This document shows, piece after piece, positions 7,086 to 13,454 of a DNA stretch of 16,241 bases (the first letter of the stretch is position 1; each line of letters begins with the position of its first letter). This DNA is from CAYQAJ01 sp964415245 (GTDB lineage: Bacteria > Planctomycetota > Planctomycetia > Pirellulales > Pirellulaceae). The notes under the pieces were generated by a model that saw only the letters and a list, made by a program, of their open reading frames with translations, made no database searches and was not told where the DNA came from. The stretch lies in the NCBI GenBank assembly GCA_964415245.1, contig CAYQAJ010000101.1, positions 1-16,241 on the forward strand, read 5' to 3'. Made by a program: the position numbers and the translations under genes.

Positions 7086-7165
7086 GCCACATGAATGTGG
7101 CGGCTATCGGCAAAGAGCCGCATGACGTGGCGGCGAACCGCGGATCGCCGCATAAACGTGGCGTC
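7086..7165. repeat. Three 18-19-bp direct repeats spaced about 30 bp, upstream of the acetyltransferase gene
   Basis: Copies are GCCACATGAATGTGGCGGC (7086-7104), GCCGCATGACGTGGCGGC (7117-7134) and GCCGCATAAACGTGGCGTC (7147-7165). Starts are 31 and 30 bases apart, close to three helical turns. The first copy is inside a perfect 8-bp palindrome, CGCCACAT-GA-ATGTGGCG (7085-7102); the second and third keep the GTGGCG half. The last copy ends just before the ribosome site AAGGAG (7167-7172). Iterated sites on one face of the helix suggest a DNA-binding regulator. Confidence 0.5.
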
Positions 7166-7177
7166 TAAGGAGCCCAC

Positions 7178-8305
7178 ATGAGCGAGGTCGTCGAACTCAA
7201 CTCGATCGAAGACCTGGACCGTTACCACCTGGTCTGGAACTCGCTACGACAACTCACGCCCGGTGCAAGCTTTTTTCAGTCTCTCGACTGGCTCAAGGCC
7301 TATTGGGAGCACTATGGCCAAGGGCAGAAGCTGCGGGTGCTGGTCGTGAAAAGCCAGGGCAGCGCCATCGGCATTGTGCCGCTCTGTGTGACGCGGGAGC
7401 ACACCCGCGTCGGCACCGTTCGCGTGCTTACCTATCCGCTGCAGGATTGGGGCACGTACTATGGCCCGATTGGCCCGAATCCCACGGCCACGTTGGTAAC
7501 GGCCCTGGGGCATATCCGCCGCACGCGACGCGACTGGGACATGCTCGATCTGCGGTTCGTCGACCGCGACCACGACCGCGGCCGCACTCCGCTGGCGATG
7601 GCCATGTCGGGTTTCCCGGCCCGCCAATCGCAGTGGAAGGAAACGGCCCTCGTCGAGTTGGGCAGCTCGTGGGACGAGTACTCCGCCACGCGAACCACCA
7701 AGTTCCGCAACAACGTCCGCCGCGATGAGAAGCGCCTGGCCGAGCTGGGCAACGTCGAGTACGTGCGCTATCGGCCTCTCGGAGAATTGGGCGGAGAAGG
7801 GGATCCGCGGTGGGATTTGTACGACCAGTGCGTCGAACTGGCCGAGAAGAGCTGGCAGGGCGCGTCCGACGATGGCACGACCCTCTCGCATCCGTCGGTC
7901 CGCGACTTCTTCCGGCAGACCCACGCCCCGGCCGCTAAGTTGGGCATGCTGGACCTGAACCTGCTGCGAGTCGACGGCCGCCCGGTTGCGTTCGCCTACA
8001 ACTACCACTGGGACGGCTACGTGCTGGGGATGCGCGTGGGGTATGACCCCGAGTTCAAAAGCGCCGGCGCCGGCAAGGCGCTCTACGCGATGCTGATTCG
8101 CGACGGCTTCTCGCGCGGCGACCGCGTGTTCGAAATGGGCCCCGGCTATATGGAAATCAAAACCGAGTGGATGACCCGCACCGCCCACAGTTGCCGCTAC
8201 AGCCACTATCCGCTTTCGGCGCCCAAAGCGCAAGTTCTGCGGCTGAAGCACTGGTGGACGGCGCGACGCACTCCGCCGGAAACCGCCGCGACAACGAATG
8301 CGTAA
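7178..8305 (+). CDS. GNAT-superfamily acetyltransferase, FemAB/CelD-BcsL-like (Acetyltransf_6)
   Basis: The product has 375 aa. ATG 7178 follows AAGGAG by 5 nt. It shows the two-lobed plan of FemAB/CelD-like GNAT proteins: an N-terminal lobe with SFFQSLDWLKAYWEHYG (31-47) and LRVLVVKSQGSAIGIVPLC (52-70), and a C-terminal Acetyltransf_6 lobe with TKFRNNVRRDEKRL (174-187), RVDGRPVAFAYNYHWDGYV (264-282), YDPEFKSAGAGKALY (289-303) and FEMGPGYMEIKTEWM (318-332), where GxGYxxxKxxW is the typical signature. There is no signal peptide, so it acts in the cytoplasm. Relatives are linked to cellulose, exopolysaccharide or peptidoglycan modification, but neighbours here do not fix the substrate. It is transcribed alone on this strand, divergent from the DUF1549 gene and convergent with the next. 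Confidence 0.88.
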   Translation: MSEVVELNSIEDLDRYHLVWNSLRQLTPGASFFQSLDWLKAYWEHYGQGQKLRVLVVKSQGSAIGIVPLCVTREHTRVGTVRVLTYPLQDWGTYYGPIGPNPTATLVTALGHIRRTRRDWDMLDLRFVDRDHDRGRTPLAMAMSGFPARQSQWKETALVELGSSWDEYSATRTTKFRNNVRRDEKRLAELGNVEYVRYRPLGELGGEGDPRWDLYDQCVELAEKSWQGASDDGTTLSHPSVRDFFRQTHAPAAKLGMLDLNLLRVDGRPVAFAYNYHWDGYVLGMRVGYDPEFKSAGAGKALYAMLIRDGFSRGDRVFEMGPGYMEIKTEWMTRTAHSCRYSHYPLSAPKAQVLRLKHWWTARRTPPETAATTNA

Positions 8306-8362
8306 TCCGACCTCCCGCTGACAGATTGACCCTTCGCTCGACGATACGCAGACGCTTGCGGT

Positions 8363-9295
8363 TTAGCGCTCCGCCACCACCTCATCGTACCGCAACAACC
8401 GCACGTTCCCACTCTTACAGTACTTGACCACGTCGAGCGAAACGTACGCCCGCCGTTCCAGGTCGAGGTTCGCCGCCACCGATTTGCCCGGGTAGCCGTC
8501 GTGCCCCAGGGCGCGCGTCTCTTCGTCGGCATAGGCGGCGTGCCCGACAACGAGGTAGGTCTGGCCGCGATCGGCCGACTTCAGGGCCGCGAGAAACACG
8601 TCGACGAAATCGGCGTCCTTGCGGTGGCCCGGGCGACCCCAGTAGTCGGGAATGCCCGGCAGGCCGCGCGCTTTCGCCTTGCGAGAGTCGATGATGCGGT
8701 TCGACGCGCACCAGGCGGCAAACCGATCGGCCAGACCCGGCACCTGATTGATGGCCCCCATGTGCGTGTCGGCGTAGCGAATGTCGAACCCCAGCTTGCG
8801 GGCCTTTTCGAGCTGGGCGGTAAACTCGATCAGCGCTTCGTCGGCGTCGGCACTTCGCAGTGCGGGCAGGTACTGGTGCAGGTTGCCGTCATCATCGATC
8901 AGCGAGCGCACCTTCTCCCGCGGCGCCACCGGCCCCCACCGCAGCGACGTCCACTCGGCGTTTAGCGCGGTGTGCAGCCCGAAGCAAACGTCTTCGAGTC
9001 CCGCGAGCGACTCGGCCGCTTCTTCGACAAACGGCGTAGGCGCGAGCACCGACGCATTGCGGGCGATGCCTAGGGTCAAACATTCCTTGACCGCGCGATT
9101 CAGGCTTCGGATCGCTCCAATGTCATCGGCCCGCGTAATCAGCCGCAGCGGCGGAGAGTTTTCGTCCTGGGCCACCAGCGCATCGGCCAGGAGCGAGCTC
9201 GCAATGAAGCCGCCCGCCATCGCTGCGCTACCTGCCGTGAGAAACTGTCGGCGATCGAGTGACATGGTAATCGGGTTGGTTTGGTGATCGTTCAT
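8363..9295 (-). CDS. Tat-exported YdjC/ChbG-family carbohydrate deacetylase
   Basis: The product has 310 aa from ATG 9295; an alternative ATG at 9265 gives 300 aa and neither has a clear ribosome site. Both keep the twin-arginine signal LDRRQFLTAGSAAMAGGF (13-30). The mature part follows the YdjC/ChbG fold: TRADDIG (54-60) carries the paired aspartates (57-58), FGLHTAL (105-111) the histidine ligand, and YADTHMGAI (174-182) the Asp and the second His; VVGHAAY (249-255) may add a catalytic His. The family deacetylates short N-acetylated oligosaccharides such as chitobiose, using a metal ion. Tat export suggests folding with the metal in the cytoplasm before transport. Substrate is unknown. It lies downstream of the beta-propeller gene on the same strand, separated by about 160 nt of REP-like DNA. 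Confidence 0.88.
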   Translation of the reverse strand: MNDHQTNPITMSLDRRQFLTAGSAAMAGGFIASSLLADALVAQDENSPPLRLITRADDIGAIRSLNRAVKECLTLGIARNASVLAPTPFVEEAAESLAGLEDVCFGLHTALNAEWTSLRWGPVAPREKVRSLIDDDGNLHQYLPALRSADADEALIEFTAQLEKARKLGFDIRYADTHMGAINQVPGLADRFAAWCASNRIIDSRKAKARGLPGIPDYWGRPGHRKDADFVDVFLAALKSADRGQTYLVVGHAAYADEETRALGHDGYPGKSVAANLDLERRAYVSLDVVKYCKSGNVRLLRYDEVVAER

Positions 9296-9306
9296 GATAG
9301 GCGGAC

Positions 9307-9411
9307 GTTGTGGCCGGTCTCCCGACCGAGCCACTGGGAGGACCGTAGGTCTCAATGCCGGAGACCTGCGGTCGCTACATCGGCGGGGTCGGGAGACCCG
9401 CGCCGAACTGC
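9307..9411. repeat. REP-like inverted pair downstream of the beta-propeller gene
   Basis: Two diverged copies of one ~47-bp sequence face each other here: a minus-strand copy (9307-9353) and a plus-strand copy (about 9361-9408), centred on AATGCCG. Each contains GAGACCT, CGGTC and the core GGTCGGGAGACC, which folds as a GGTC/GACC stem around a GGGA (GNRA-type) loop; the minus-strand copy extends this to CGGTC/GACCG. A further copy lies at 10751-10798. This BIME-like arrangement matches REP elements in general; the specific family was not identified. Confidence 0.6.
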
Positions 9412-9431
9412 GTTTCGCGTTCTGGCGGCAA

Positions 9432-9456
9432 AGGTCCCGCTCGGCAAGCGGGACCT
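9432..9456 (-). repeat. Perfect 10-bp hairpin overlapping the beta-propeller stop codon
   Basis: AGGTCCCGCT (9432-9441) and AGCGGGACCT (9447-9456) form a perfect 10-bp stem with a 5-base loop. On the minus strand the TAG stop codon (9457-9455) is the start of this element and is preceded by G, giving GTAGGTCCCGCT. No T-run follows, so it is not a standard terminator, though it could stall or protect the transcript end. It looks like a REP element abutting the gene. Confidence 0.6.
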
Positions 9457-10744
9457 ACTTTTCTTCGATGCGGTACAAGTGCGTGTCGGTGCGGAGCAAG
9501 ATCGCGCCTTCTTGCGGGCAAGCCGACGCCAGCGTGCGGCCGTCGACCTTGTTCTCGGCCAGCTTCTCGAACGTGGTGCCCGGGGCGACGACCGTCGTGG
9601 TGCCGTTTTCGTCGGTCAGGTAGATGCGCCCGGCGGCATACAGGGGCGAGGCCGAGAACTTGCCGCCGATGCGCTGCTGCCAGTGCTGCTTTCCGCTCAC
9701 CGCGTCGACGCACGTGGCAATGCCGCCGTCGTTGATCAGGTACAGCTCGTCGCCCACCAACAGCGGCGAAGGGTTGAGCGGGGCGCCGCGGGCGAGCGAC
9801 CATGCCACGTGCGATTCGGTCACGTTGCCCATGCCCCCCAGCCGCACCGCGTACACCTGCGGCGACTCGAAGCCCGAGCAGACGAACACCATGCCGTGCC
9901 CCACGACGGGTCGCGGCACATTCGAGTAGCCGTCGTACGCGCTCCACCACAGTTCCTTGCCGGTGCGGGCGTCGTAACCGGCGACGTGGTCGGCGGCCGT
10001 GCTAATGACCTGCGTGCGGCCGTCGATTTCGACCAGAAGCGGCGTCGAGAAGGCCATCGCCACGCTCTTGCCGCCAGTGCCACGGGTCGGATCGGCGTGC
10101 TTGCGCGGCGTGCGCCACACTTCGGTACCCTTGTTCTTGTCGAGGGCCACGACGAACTGCTTGTCGGCCCCGTCGCAGCTCAGGATCAACAGATCGTCGA
10201 ACACCACGGGCGAACCGCCGGGGCCGTGTACGTGGTTGTACTCGAACCGAGTTTGCCAAACGATCTCGCCATCGGACGAGAGGCAGGCCGTGCCATACGT
10301 GCCGAAGTGCACGAATACCCGGTCGCCGTCGAGCACCGGCGTAGGCGAGGCGTGGCTGTTCTTGGAGTGGATGCGGCCGGCGCTTTCGCGGTGGAACACT
10401 TCGACATCGTGAATCAGCGTGCCCATGCCGGCGTCGAGGCACAGGGCGCGCAGTGAGCGCCCATCGTCGGTGGCGGTTGTGAGCCACACCCGGCCGTCTT
10501 TCACCACCGGCGACGACCAGCCGAGCCCGTCGATCGGCACCTTCCAGGCGACGTTCTCCTCTTCGCTCCAAGTGAGGGGAACGCTGCGGACCGAGGAGTG
10601 CCCCTGACCGTCGGGACCACGAAACTGCGGCCAGTCTTGAGCGGTGGCGGGCAGCGCGAGGGCGGTTACAACAATCGCTACCGTGCAAGCGGAAAGCGCA
10701 GCGCAATTCGCGATTCGGACCGAATTACTTCTAACCGAAGTCAT
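9455..10744 (-). CDS. Exported PQQ-type beta-propeller repeat protein
   Basis: The product has 429 aa. ATG 10744 is chosen because a signal peptide follows (hydrophobic 11-30, cleavage ATA-Q near 35); the frame upstream to 10852 merely translates an 18-bp tandem repeat. The mature protein opens with DWPQFRGPDGQG (37-48), a signature of planctomycete propeller proteins, and has repeated blades with patterns such as WKVPIDGLGWSSPVVKDGRVWL, LLILSCDGADKQFVVALDKNKGTEVW, YDARTGKELWW and DAVSGKQHWQQRIGGKFSASPLY. This is the quinoprotein-like eight-bladed PQQ fold. Catalytic residues of alcohol dehydrogenases are not seen, so it is more likely a binding or scaffold protein of the periplasm. No clear Shine-Dalgarno is present. 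REP-like sequences flank it on both sides. Confidence 0.9.
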   Translation of the reverse strand: MTSVRSNSVRIANCAALSACTVAIVVTALALPATAQDWPQFRGPDGQGHSSVRSVPLTWSEEENVAWKVPIDGLGWSSPVVKDGRVWLTTATDDGRSLRALCLDAGMGTLIHDVEVFHRESAGRIHSKNSHASPTPVLDGDRVFVHFGTYGTACLSSDGEIVWQTRFEYNHVHGPGGSPVVFDDLLILSCDGADKQFVVALDKNKGTEVWRTPRKHADPTRGTGGKSVAMAFSTPLLVEIDGRTQVISTAADHVAGYDARTGKELWWSAYDGYSNVPRPVVGHGMVFVCSGFESPQVYAVRLGGMGNVTESHVAWSLARGAPLNPSPLLVGDELYLINDGGIATCVDAVSGKQHWQQRIGGKFSASPLYAAGRIYLTDENGTTTVVAPGTTFEKLAENKVDGRTLASACPQEGAILLRTDTHLYRIEEK

Positions 10745-10750
10745 TGCTGG

Positions 10751-10798
10751 GAGACCTTCGGTCGTCGTCGGTGGCACGGTCGGGAGACCGGCCACAAC
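10751..10798 (+). repeat. REP-like copy upstream of the beta-propeller gene
   Basis: Bases 10771-10798 match the reverse complement of 9307-9334 at 27 of 28 positions, and weaker similarity continues to 10751 (GAGACCTTCGGTC here against GAGACCTACGGTC there). The pair therefore forms long-range inverted repeats enclosing the beta-propeller gene. Confidence 0.7.
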
Positions 10799-10836
10799 TC
10801 GGGGACCGGCCACAACACGGAGACCGGCTACAACAC
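10783..10836 (+). repeat. Three tandem 18-bp units derived from the REP-like core
   Basis: GGAGACCGGCCACAACTC (10783-10800), GGGGACCGGCCACAACAC (10801-10818) and GGAGACCGGCTACAACAC (10819-10836) are head-to-tail with one to three differences. The first unit is the 3' end of the REP-like copy at 10751-10798, so the array probably arose by local duplication. Confidence 0.75.
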
Positions 10837-10883
10837 GGGTTCGAACTTGCATGGTTTCGTTATCCAGCGTCCGCGGGTTGCCC

Positions 10884-12257
10884 TCACCGTTCGACGTCGA
10901 TCACCACGCGGCGGTAGGCTGTGAGCGGCGGGGTGCCCAAATCGGTCACTTCGAGGATAACGTGAACCTGGCCGGCTGCCGAGTTTTCGGATACGCGAAG
11001 CACGGTATCAGGCAGAATCTCCTCGGTGAGCTCGGCGTCGTCGCTGTTCTTGCCGGCCTCGCGGTAAATCCACCACTTCCAGTGAATCTCGTCGCCGTCG
11101 GGATCGCTCGATTCTTGGGCGGCTAGATCAAGCGTGTCGCCCGGGGCCGCTTTGAGCCGCACGATCGTGCGCGAGCGATCGCCATCAATCACGGCCACAG
11201 GCGGGTGGTTGGCCTTGTCGGGCGGCAGAACGCACCAATCCATGCGGGCCTGAAACTCGTTCTGAAAGGCCGGCCGCCACCGCCACACGCCCGCGCGGAC
11301 GTGGGTTTCTTCCCCCACGGTGTCGGCATCGTCGCGATACAAGCCGCGCTGCTCGTGCCGAAATCGCCCGCCCCAGCCGCCCCACTCGGGATGTTGCGGG
11401 TCGCCGAGGCCGCCCGGCAAAAAGTAGAACCACGAGGGCGTATCCCCCTCCTTCAGCGACGAGTGGGGATTGGGCGCCGTCCACGTTCCCACCGGGTAGA
11501 GCTCGCCGAGCGGCCCGTGATTCGTGCGTACGTGCTCACCCAGCCACTCGCGCGAGGTAAGCGATTCGTCGCCCCCCAGGTACATGCCGCGGTAAACCGC
11601 CTCGCGAATGTCGGCGCCTTTCTTGGGTTTGCCCAGCACGTAGAACAAATCGGGAAAATTCTCGAACAGCCACGGCTGCACGCCGTCCTGATCGCCGATG
11701 TCGTAGATTCGCAGCCGCGCCGCGAATCGTGCCACTCCTTCGTCGCCACGCTCCTTGCGCACGCGCCACAGCGCCTGAGCCAGATCGGTCTGCCCGCCCC
11801 AGATGCAAATGTTCAAGGGGCGCGGATCGTCGCGGTCGACCACTTCGATGATAAACCGCGAACCTTCGCTGTCGTGTCCTTCGCCAATCGCTTCGATGCC
11901 GCGGTCGGCGTTGCCTGACTTGATGCGGTCGAGCAGGTACTCGGCCGTGGGATAGCCATCGGCGTGCCGGGCGAGATTGTCGCGCACCTTGCCGTATGCC
12001 TCGACGATCTCGCGGATCAGGTCGGGTCGCGTGACCTTGCCTTTCAGCTCCCCGCGCGTTCCCGAGGCCGTGGCGATGAGCCCCTCGATGGCGAACTCAT
12101 TCGACCAGGTCATCAGCCGAATCATCGACTGCTGGTCGTCGGGATCGCCGCCGATGTCGGTCATCACCAGAAGCCGAGGACGGTCATCGGCACGTGTCGG
12201 CGCGCCTGCGTAAGCGGCGATCACGGCAATGGCGGCCGTTAGCGCGAAGCGTCGCAT
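10884..12257 (-). CDS. DUF1593 protein: exported nucleoside-hydrolase-like domain with C-terminal beta domain
   Basis: The product has 457 aa. ATG 12257 follows GGAGA and begins a signal peptide (MRRFALTAAIAVIAAYAGAPTRA, 1-23). The N-terminal domain (about 25-310) starts with LLVMTDIGGDPDDQQSM (29-45). This equals the calcium-binding aspartate cluster of inosine-uridine nucleoside hydrolases (Asp34, Asp38, Asp40, Asp41). CIWGGQTDLAQALW and RIYDIGDQDGVQPW are further DUF1593 landmarks. From about 345 a beta-rich domain begins with HPPVAVIDGDRSRTIVRLKAAPGDTLDLAA and ends with a cadherin-like strand set, as in the Sde182-type cellulose-binding proteins. It is probably a periplasmic or secreted carbohydrate- or nucleoside-active protein; the substrate is unknown. 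It is upstream of the beta-propeller gene on the same strand. Confidence 0.9.
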   Translation of the reverse strand: MRRFALTAAIAVIAAYAGAPTRADDRPRLLVMTDIGGDPDDQQSMIRLMTWSNEFAIEGLIATASGTRGELKGKVTRPDLIREIVEAYGKVRDNLARHADGYPTAEYLLDRIKSGNADRGIEAIGEGHDSEGSRFIIEVVDRDDPRPLNICIWGGQTDLAQALWRVRKERGDEGVARFAARLRIYDIGDQDGVQPWLFENFPDLFYVLGKPKKGADIREAVYRGMYLGGDESLTSREWLGEHVRTNHGPLGELYPVGTWTAPNPHSSLKEGDTPSWFYFLPGGLGDPQHPEWGGWGGRFRHEQRGLYRDDADTVGEETHVRAGVWRWRPAFQNEFQARMDWCVLPPDKANHPPVAVIDGDRSRTIVRLKAAPGDTLDLAAQESSDPDGDEIHWKWWIYREAGKNSDDAELTEEILPDTVLRVSENSAAGQVHVILEVTDLGTPPLTAYRRVVIDVER

Positions 12258-12374
12258 AATCGCTCTCCACTAACGCGGGGATGCCCGGGGCACGACGAGC
12301 TTGAGTATGCCGGGCGCGCGACGCGATCGCAAGTGTGCAAGAAACGGTCTTCGTGACAGCTTCAAGCTTGCCGC

Positions 12375-12839
12375 TCAGCCCATTTGCGCAATGAGCGCCA
12401 TCCGCCGCGATTGCCAGTCCCGTCGGCGCCGCATGAGCAGTGCCCCCGCCGTCGATTGCCTCAGCGAACATGCATCCTCCTGCGGCAACTGGCCCGAACG
12501 GCGGTCTCCGGGAGGCAGGGGCTCGTCCGGCATCGGGGGAGCGTCGAACCGGCGCGGCGCGACATCATCGTGCCGGCCGGACGACGGCTCGGAGGATGGA
12601 TTGTTCGTCCGCCGCGACGTGTGACGCTTCAGCGGCGCCGGCGACGGATCGGAAATCGGCTCGGAGGCTTGGTCCTCGGCAGGGATATCGGCGCGGTTTA
12701 ATTCGGCGCGAACGACGCGGACCTGGCGGGGCGCTTCGACGCCCACGCGGACCGCGTTTCCCTTCACGCGGAGAATGGTGATGGTAATGCTGTCACCGAT
12801 ACGAATCTGTTGCTGCATCTTGCGTGTTAACACGAGCAT
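12375..12839 (-). CDS. csrA: CsrA carbon storage regulator with long C-terminal extension
   Basis: The product has 154 aa, against roughly 60-80 for usual CsrA. ATG 12839 follows AAGGAGTG by 6 nt. Residues 1-48 are a clear CsrA: MLVLTRKMQQQIRIGDSITI, then VKGNAVRVGVEAPRQV and VRAEL, keeping Leu4, Gly33 and Arg44 of the RNA-binding surface. CsrA dimers bind GGA motifs in mRNA leaders and control translation and stability. From about residue 55 a low-complexity tail rich in Ser, Pro, Arg and Asp follows, ending in a basic segment (LLMRRRRDWQSRRMALIAQMG, 134-154). The tail is predicted disordered and could hold a binding function or result from loss of an earlier stop codon. No flagellar gene (fliW, flgK) is adjacent. 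Confidence 0.9.
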   Translation of the reverse strand: MLVLTRKMQQQIRIGDSITITILRVKGNAVRVGVEAPRQVRVVRAELNRADIPAEDQASEPISDPSPAPLKRHTSRRTNNPSSEPSSGRHDDVAPRRFDAPPMPDEPLPPGDRRSGQLPQEDACSLRQSTAGALLMRRRRDWQSRRMALIAQMG

Positions 12840-13021
12840 GGCACACTCCTTCGCTCAGGCAGGATTGACGGGAGAAGGGGGACGGGAAGTGATGCTTTCC
12901 CGTAGCGTGCATGGCGTGTGCCAAACGCGGCGCGTGAACCGGCGAACGTGCCCCAACACGTTACGCGACGGCCACTTGGCCTTGTTGGCTGTCCGGGCCA
13001 GAGGCGGAACAGAGGGGAGAC

Positions 13022-13043
13022 GTTTGCAAAGGGTTTTGCAAAC
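13022..13043. promoter_or_regulatory. Perfect 9-bp inverted repeat upstream of csrA
   Basis: GTTTGCAAA (13022-13030) and TTTGCAAAC (13035-13043) flank GGGT. It lies about 183-204 nt upstream of the csrA start. It has no T-run in either direction. It could be a regulator-binding site or a hairpin in a long csrA leader; a further TTTGC follows at 13045-13049. Confidence 0.45.
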
Positions 13044-13122
13044 TTTGCTTCAAGACCGCGGGGCGGTGCGAGAACTACGCTGGCGGGAGGCCATGGCGCA
13101 GCCGCGGCGTTCCGAGAAGTTC

Positions 13123-13150
13123 AATGACCAATGACCAAGCCCAAATGACC
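13123..13150. repeat. Three AATGACC copies
   Basis: AATGACC occurs at 13123-13129, 13130-13136 and 13144-13150, the first two in tandem. From memory, similar CCAATGACCAATGACC strings occur between genes in planctomycete genomes. That recollection is not testable from this window. Confidence 0.4.
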
Positions 13151-13185
13151 ATAAAAGGCGTCCTACGGCGGGCACTCTGAAGGGC

Positions 13186-13452
13186 TCACTCCGAGGCGTT
13201 CGAAGCGTTTTGAGCGAGCCATCGGTCCAACCCCTTTTCTTTGGCCCGTTGTTCGAGGCCTTTCAGAACCTCTTCGTACGTGCACCCACCTTCGGCCGCT
13301 TTTGCCATTTCAAGCACGACCGTGTGAAACAGGTCGGCGAGATGGAAGGCGACCTTGTTCTTTTCGTCGTGCCCCTGAGAGCGGATTTCCAACAGCGCGC
13401 GAAAGAGTAGGCGATGGACGGTTTCTGTCGCTGAGGTTTGATTCAGTTGCAT
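13186..13452 (-). CDS. Small helical protein, possible immunity-type partner of the preceding gene
   Basis: The product has 88 aa. ATG 13452 lies 2 nt after the stop of the 97-aa gene (TAG-CC-ATG), implying translational coupling. The sequence looks all-helical, with ATETVHRLLFRALLEIRSQG (8-27), NKVAFHLADLFHTVVLEMAKAA (32-53) and YEEVLKGLEQRAKEKGLDRWL (59-79). There are no membrane segments or signal peptide, so it is cytoplasmic. The pattern HLADLFH...Y-E-E-V-L...R-A-x-x-K-G...W-L resembles small planctomycete proteins that I recall beside toxin-like genes, but I cannot name the family. Small size, coupling and the toxin-like upstream product suggest an immunity protein; that is inference. 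Confidence 0.65.
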   Translation of the reverse strand: MQLNQTSATETVHRLLFRALLEIRSQGHDEKNKVAFHLADLFHTVVLEMAKAAEGGCTYEEVLKGLEQRAKEKGLDRWLAQNASNASE

Positions 13453-13454
13453 GG

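Larger units (their letters stand above)
6595..7177. other. 583-bp divergent intergenic region
   Basis: This stretch separates the divergent DUF1549/1553 and acetyltransferase genes. I find no convincing gene: short open frames on both strands lack family resemblance and good ribosome sites. It holds alternating GCCAAAA/TTTTGGC arms (6708-6758), a GC-rich hairpin around 6826-6852, and three spaced repeats (7086-7165). Its size suggests room for regulators of both genes or an unannotated RNA, but no known RNA family is recognised. Confidence 0.5.
12840..13185. other. 346-bp intergenic region upstream of csrA
   Basis: No convincing gene was seen. The region holds the 9-bp inverted repeat at 13022-13043 and three AATGACC copies at 13123-13150. 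Open frames here on the plus strand have no family resemblance. Part of it is probably the csrA promoter and leader. No clear -35/-10 pair was found. Confidence 0.45.

Noticed and set aside
7244..8251. 335-aa open frame on the minus strand
   Set aside because: It is the antisense shadow of the acetyltransferase gene, whose GNAT motifs are clear.
8306..8362. Bidirectional terminator between convergent acetyltransferase and YdjC genes
   Set aside because: No stable GC stem followed by a T-run was found in the 57-bp gap.
9281..10456. 391-aa open frame on the plus strand
   Set aside because: It is antisense to the well-supported beta-propeller gene, has no signal or family resemblance and is explained by GC-rich codon structure.
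12775..13134. 119-aa open frame on the plus strand upstream of csrA
   Set aside because: It starts inside csrA antisense, has no ribosome site and no family resemblance.
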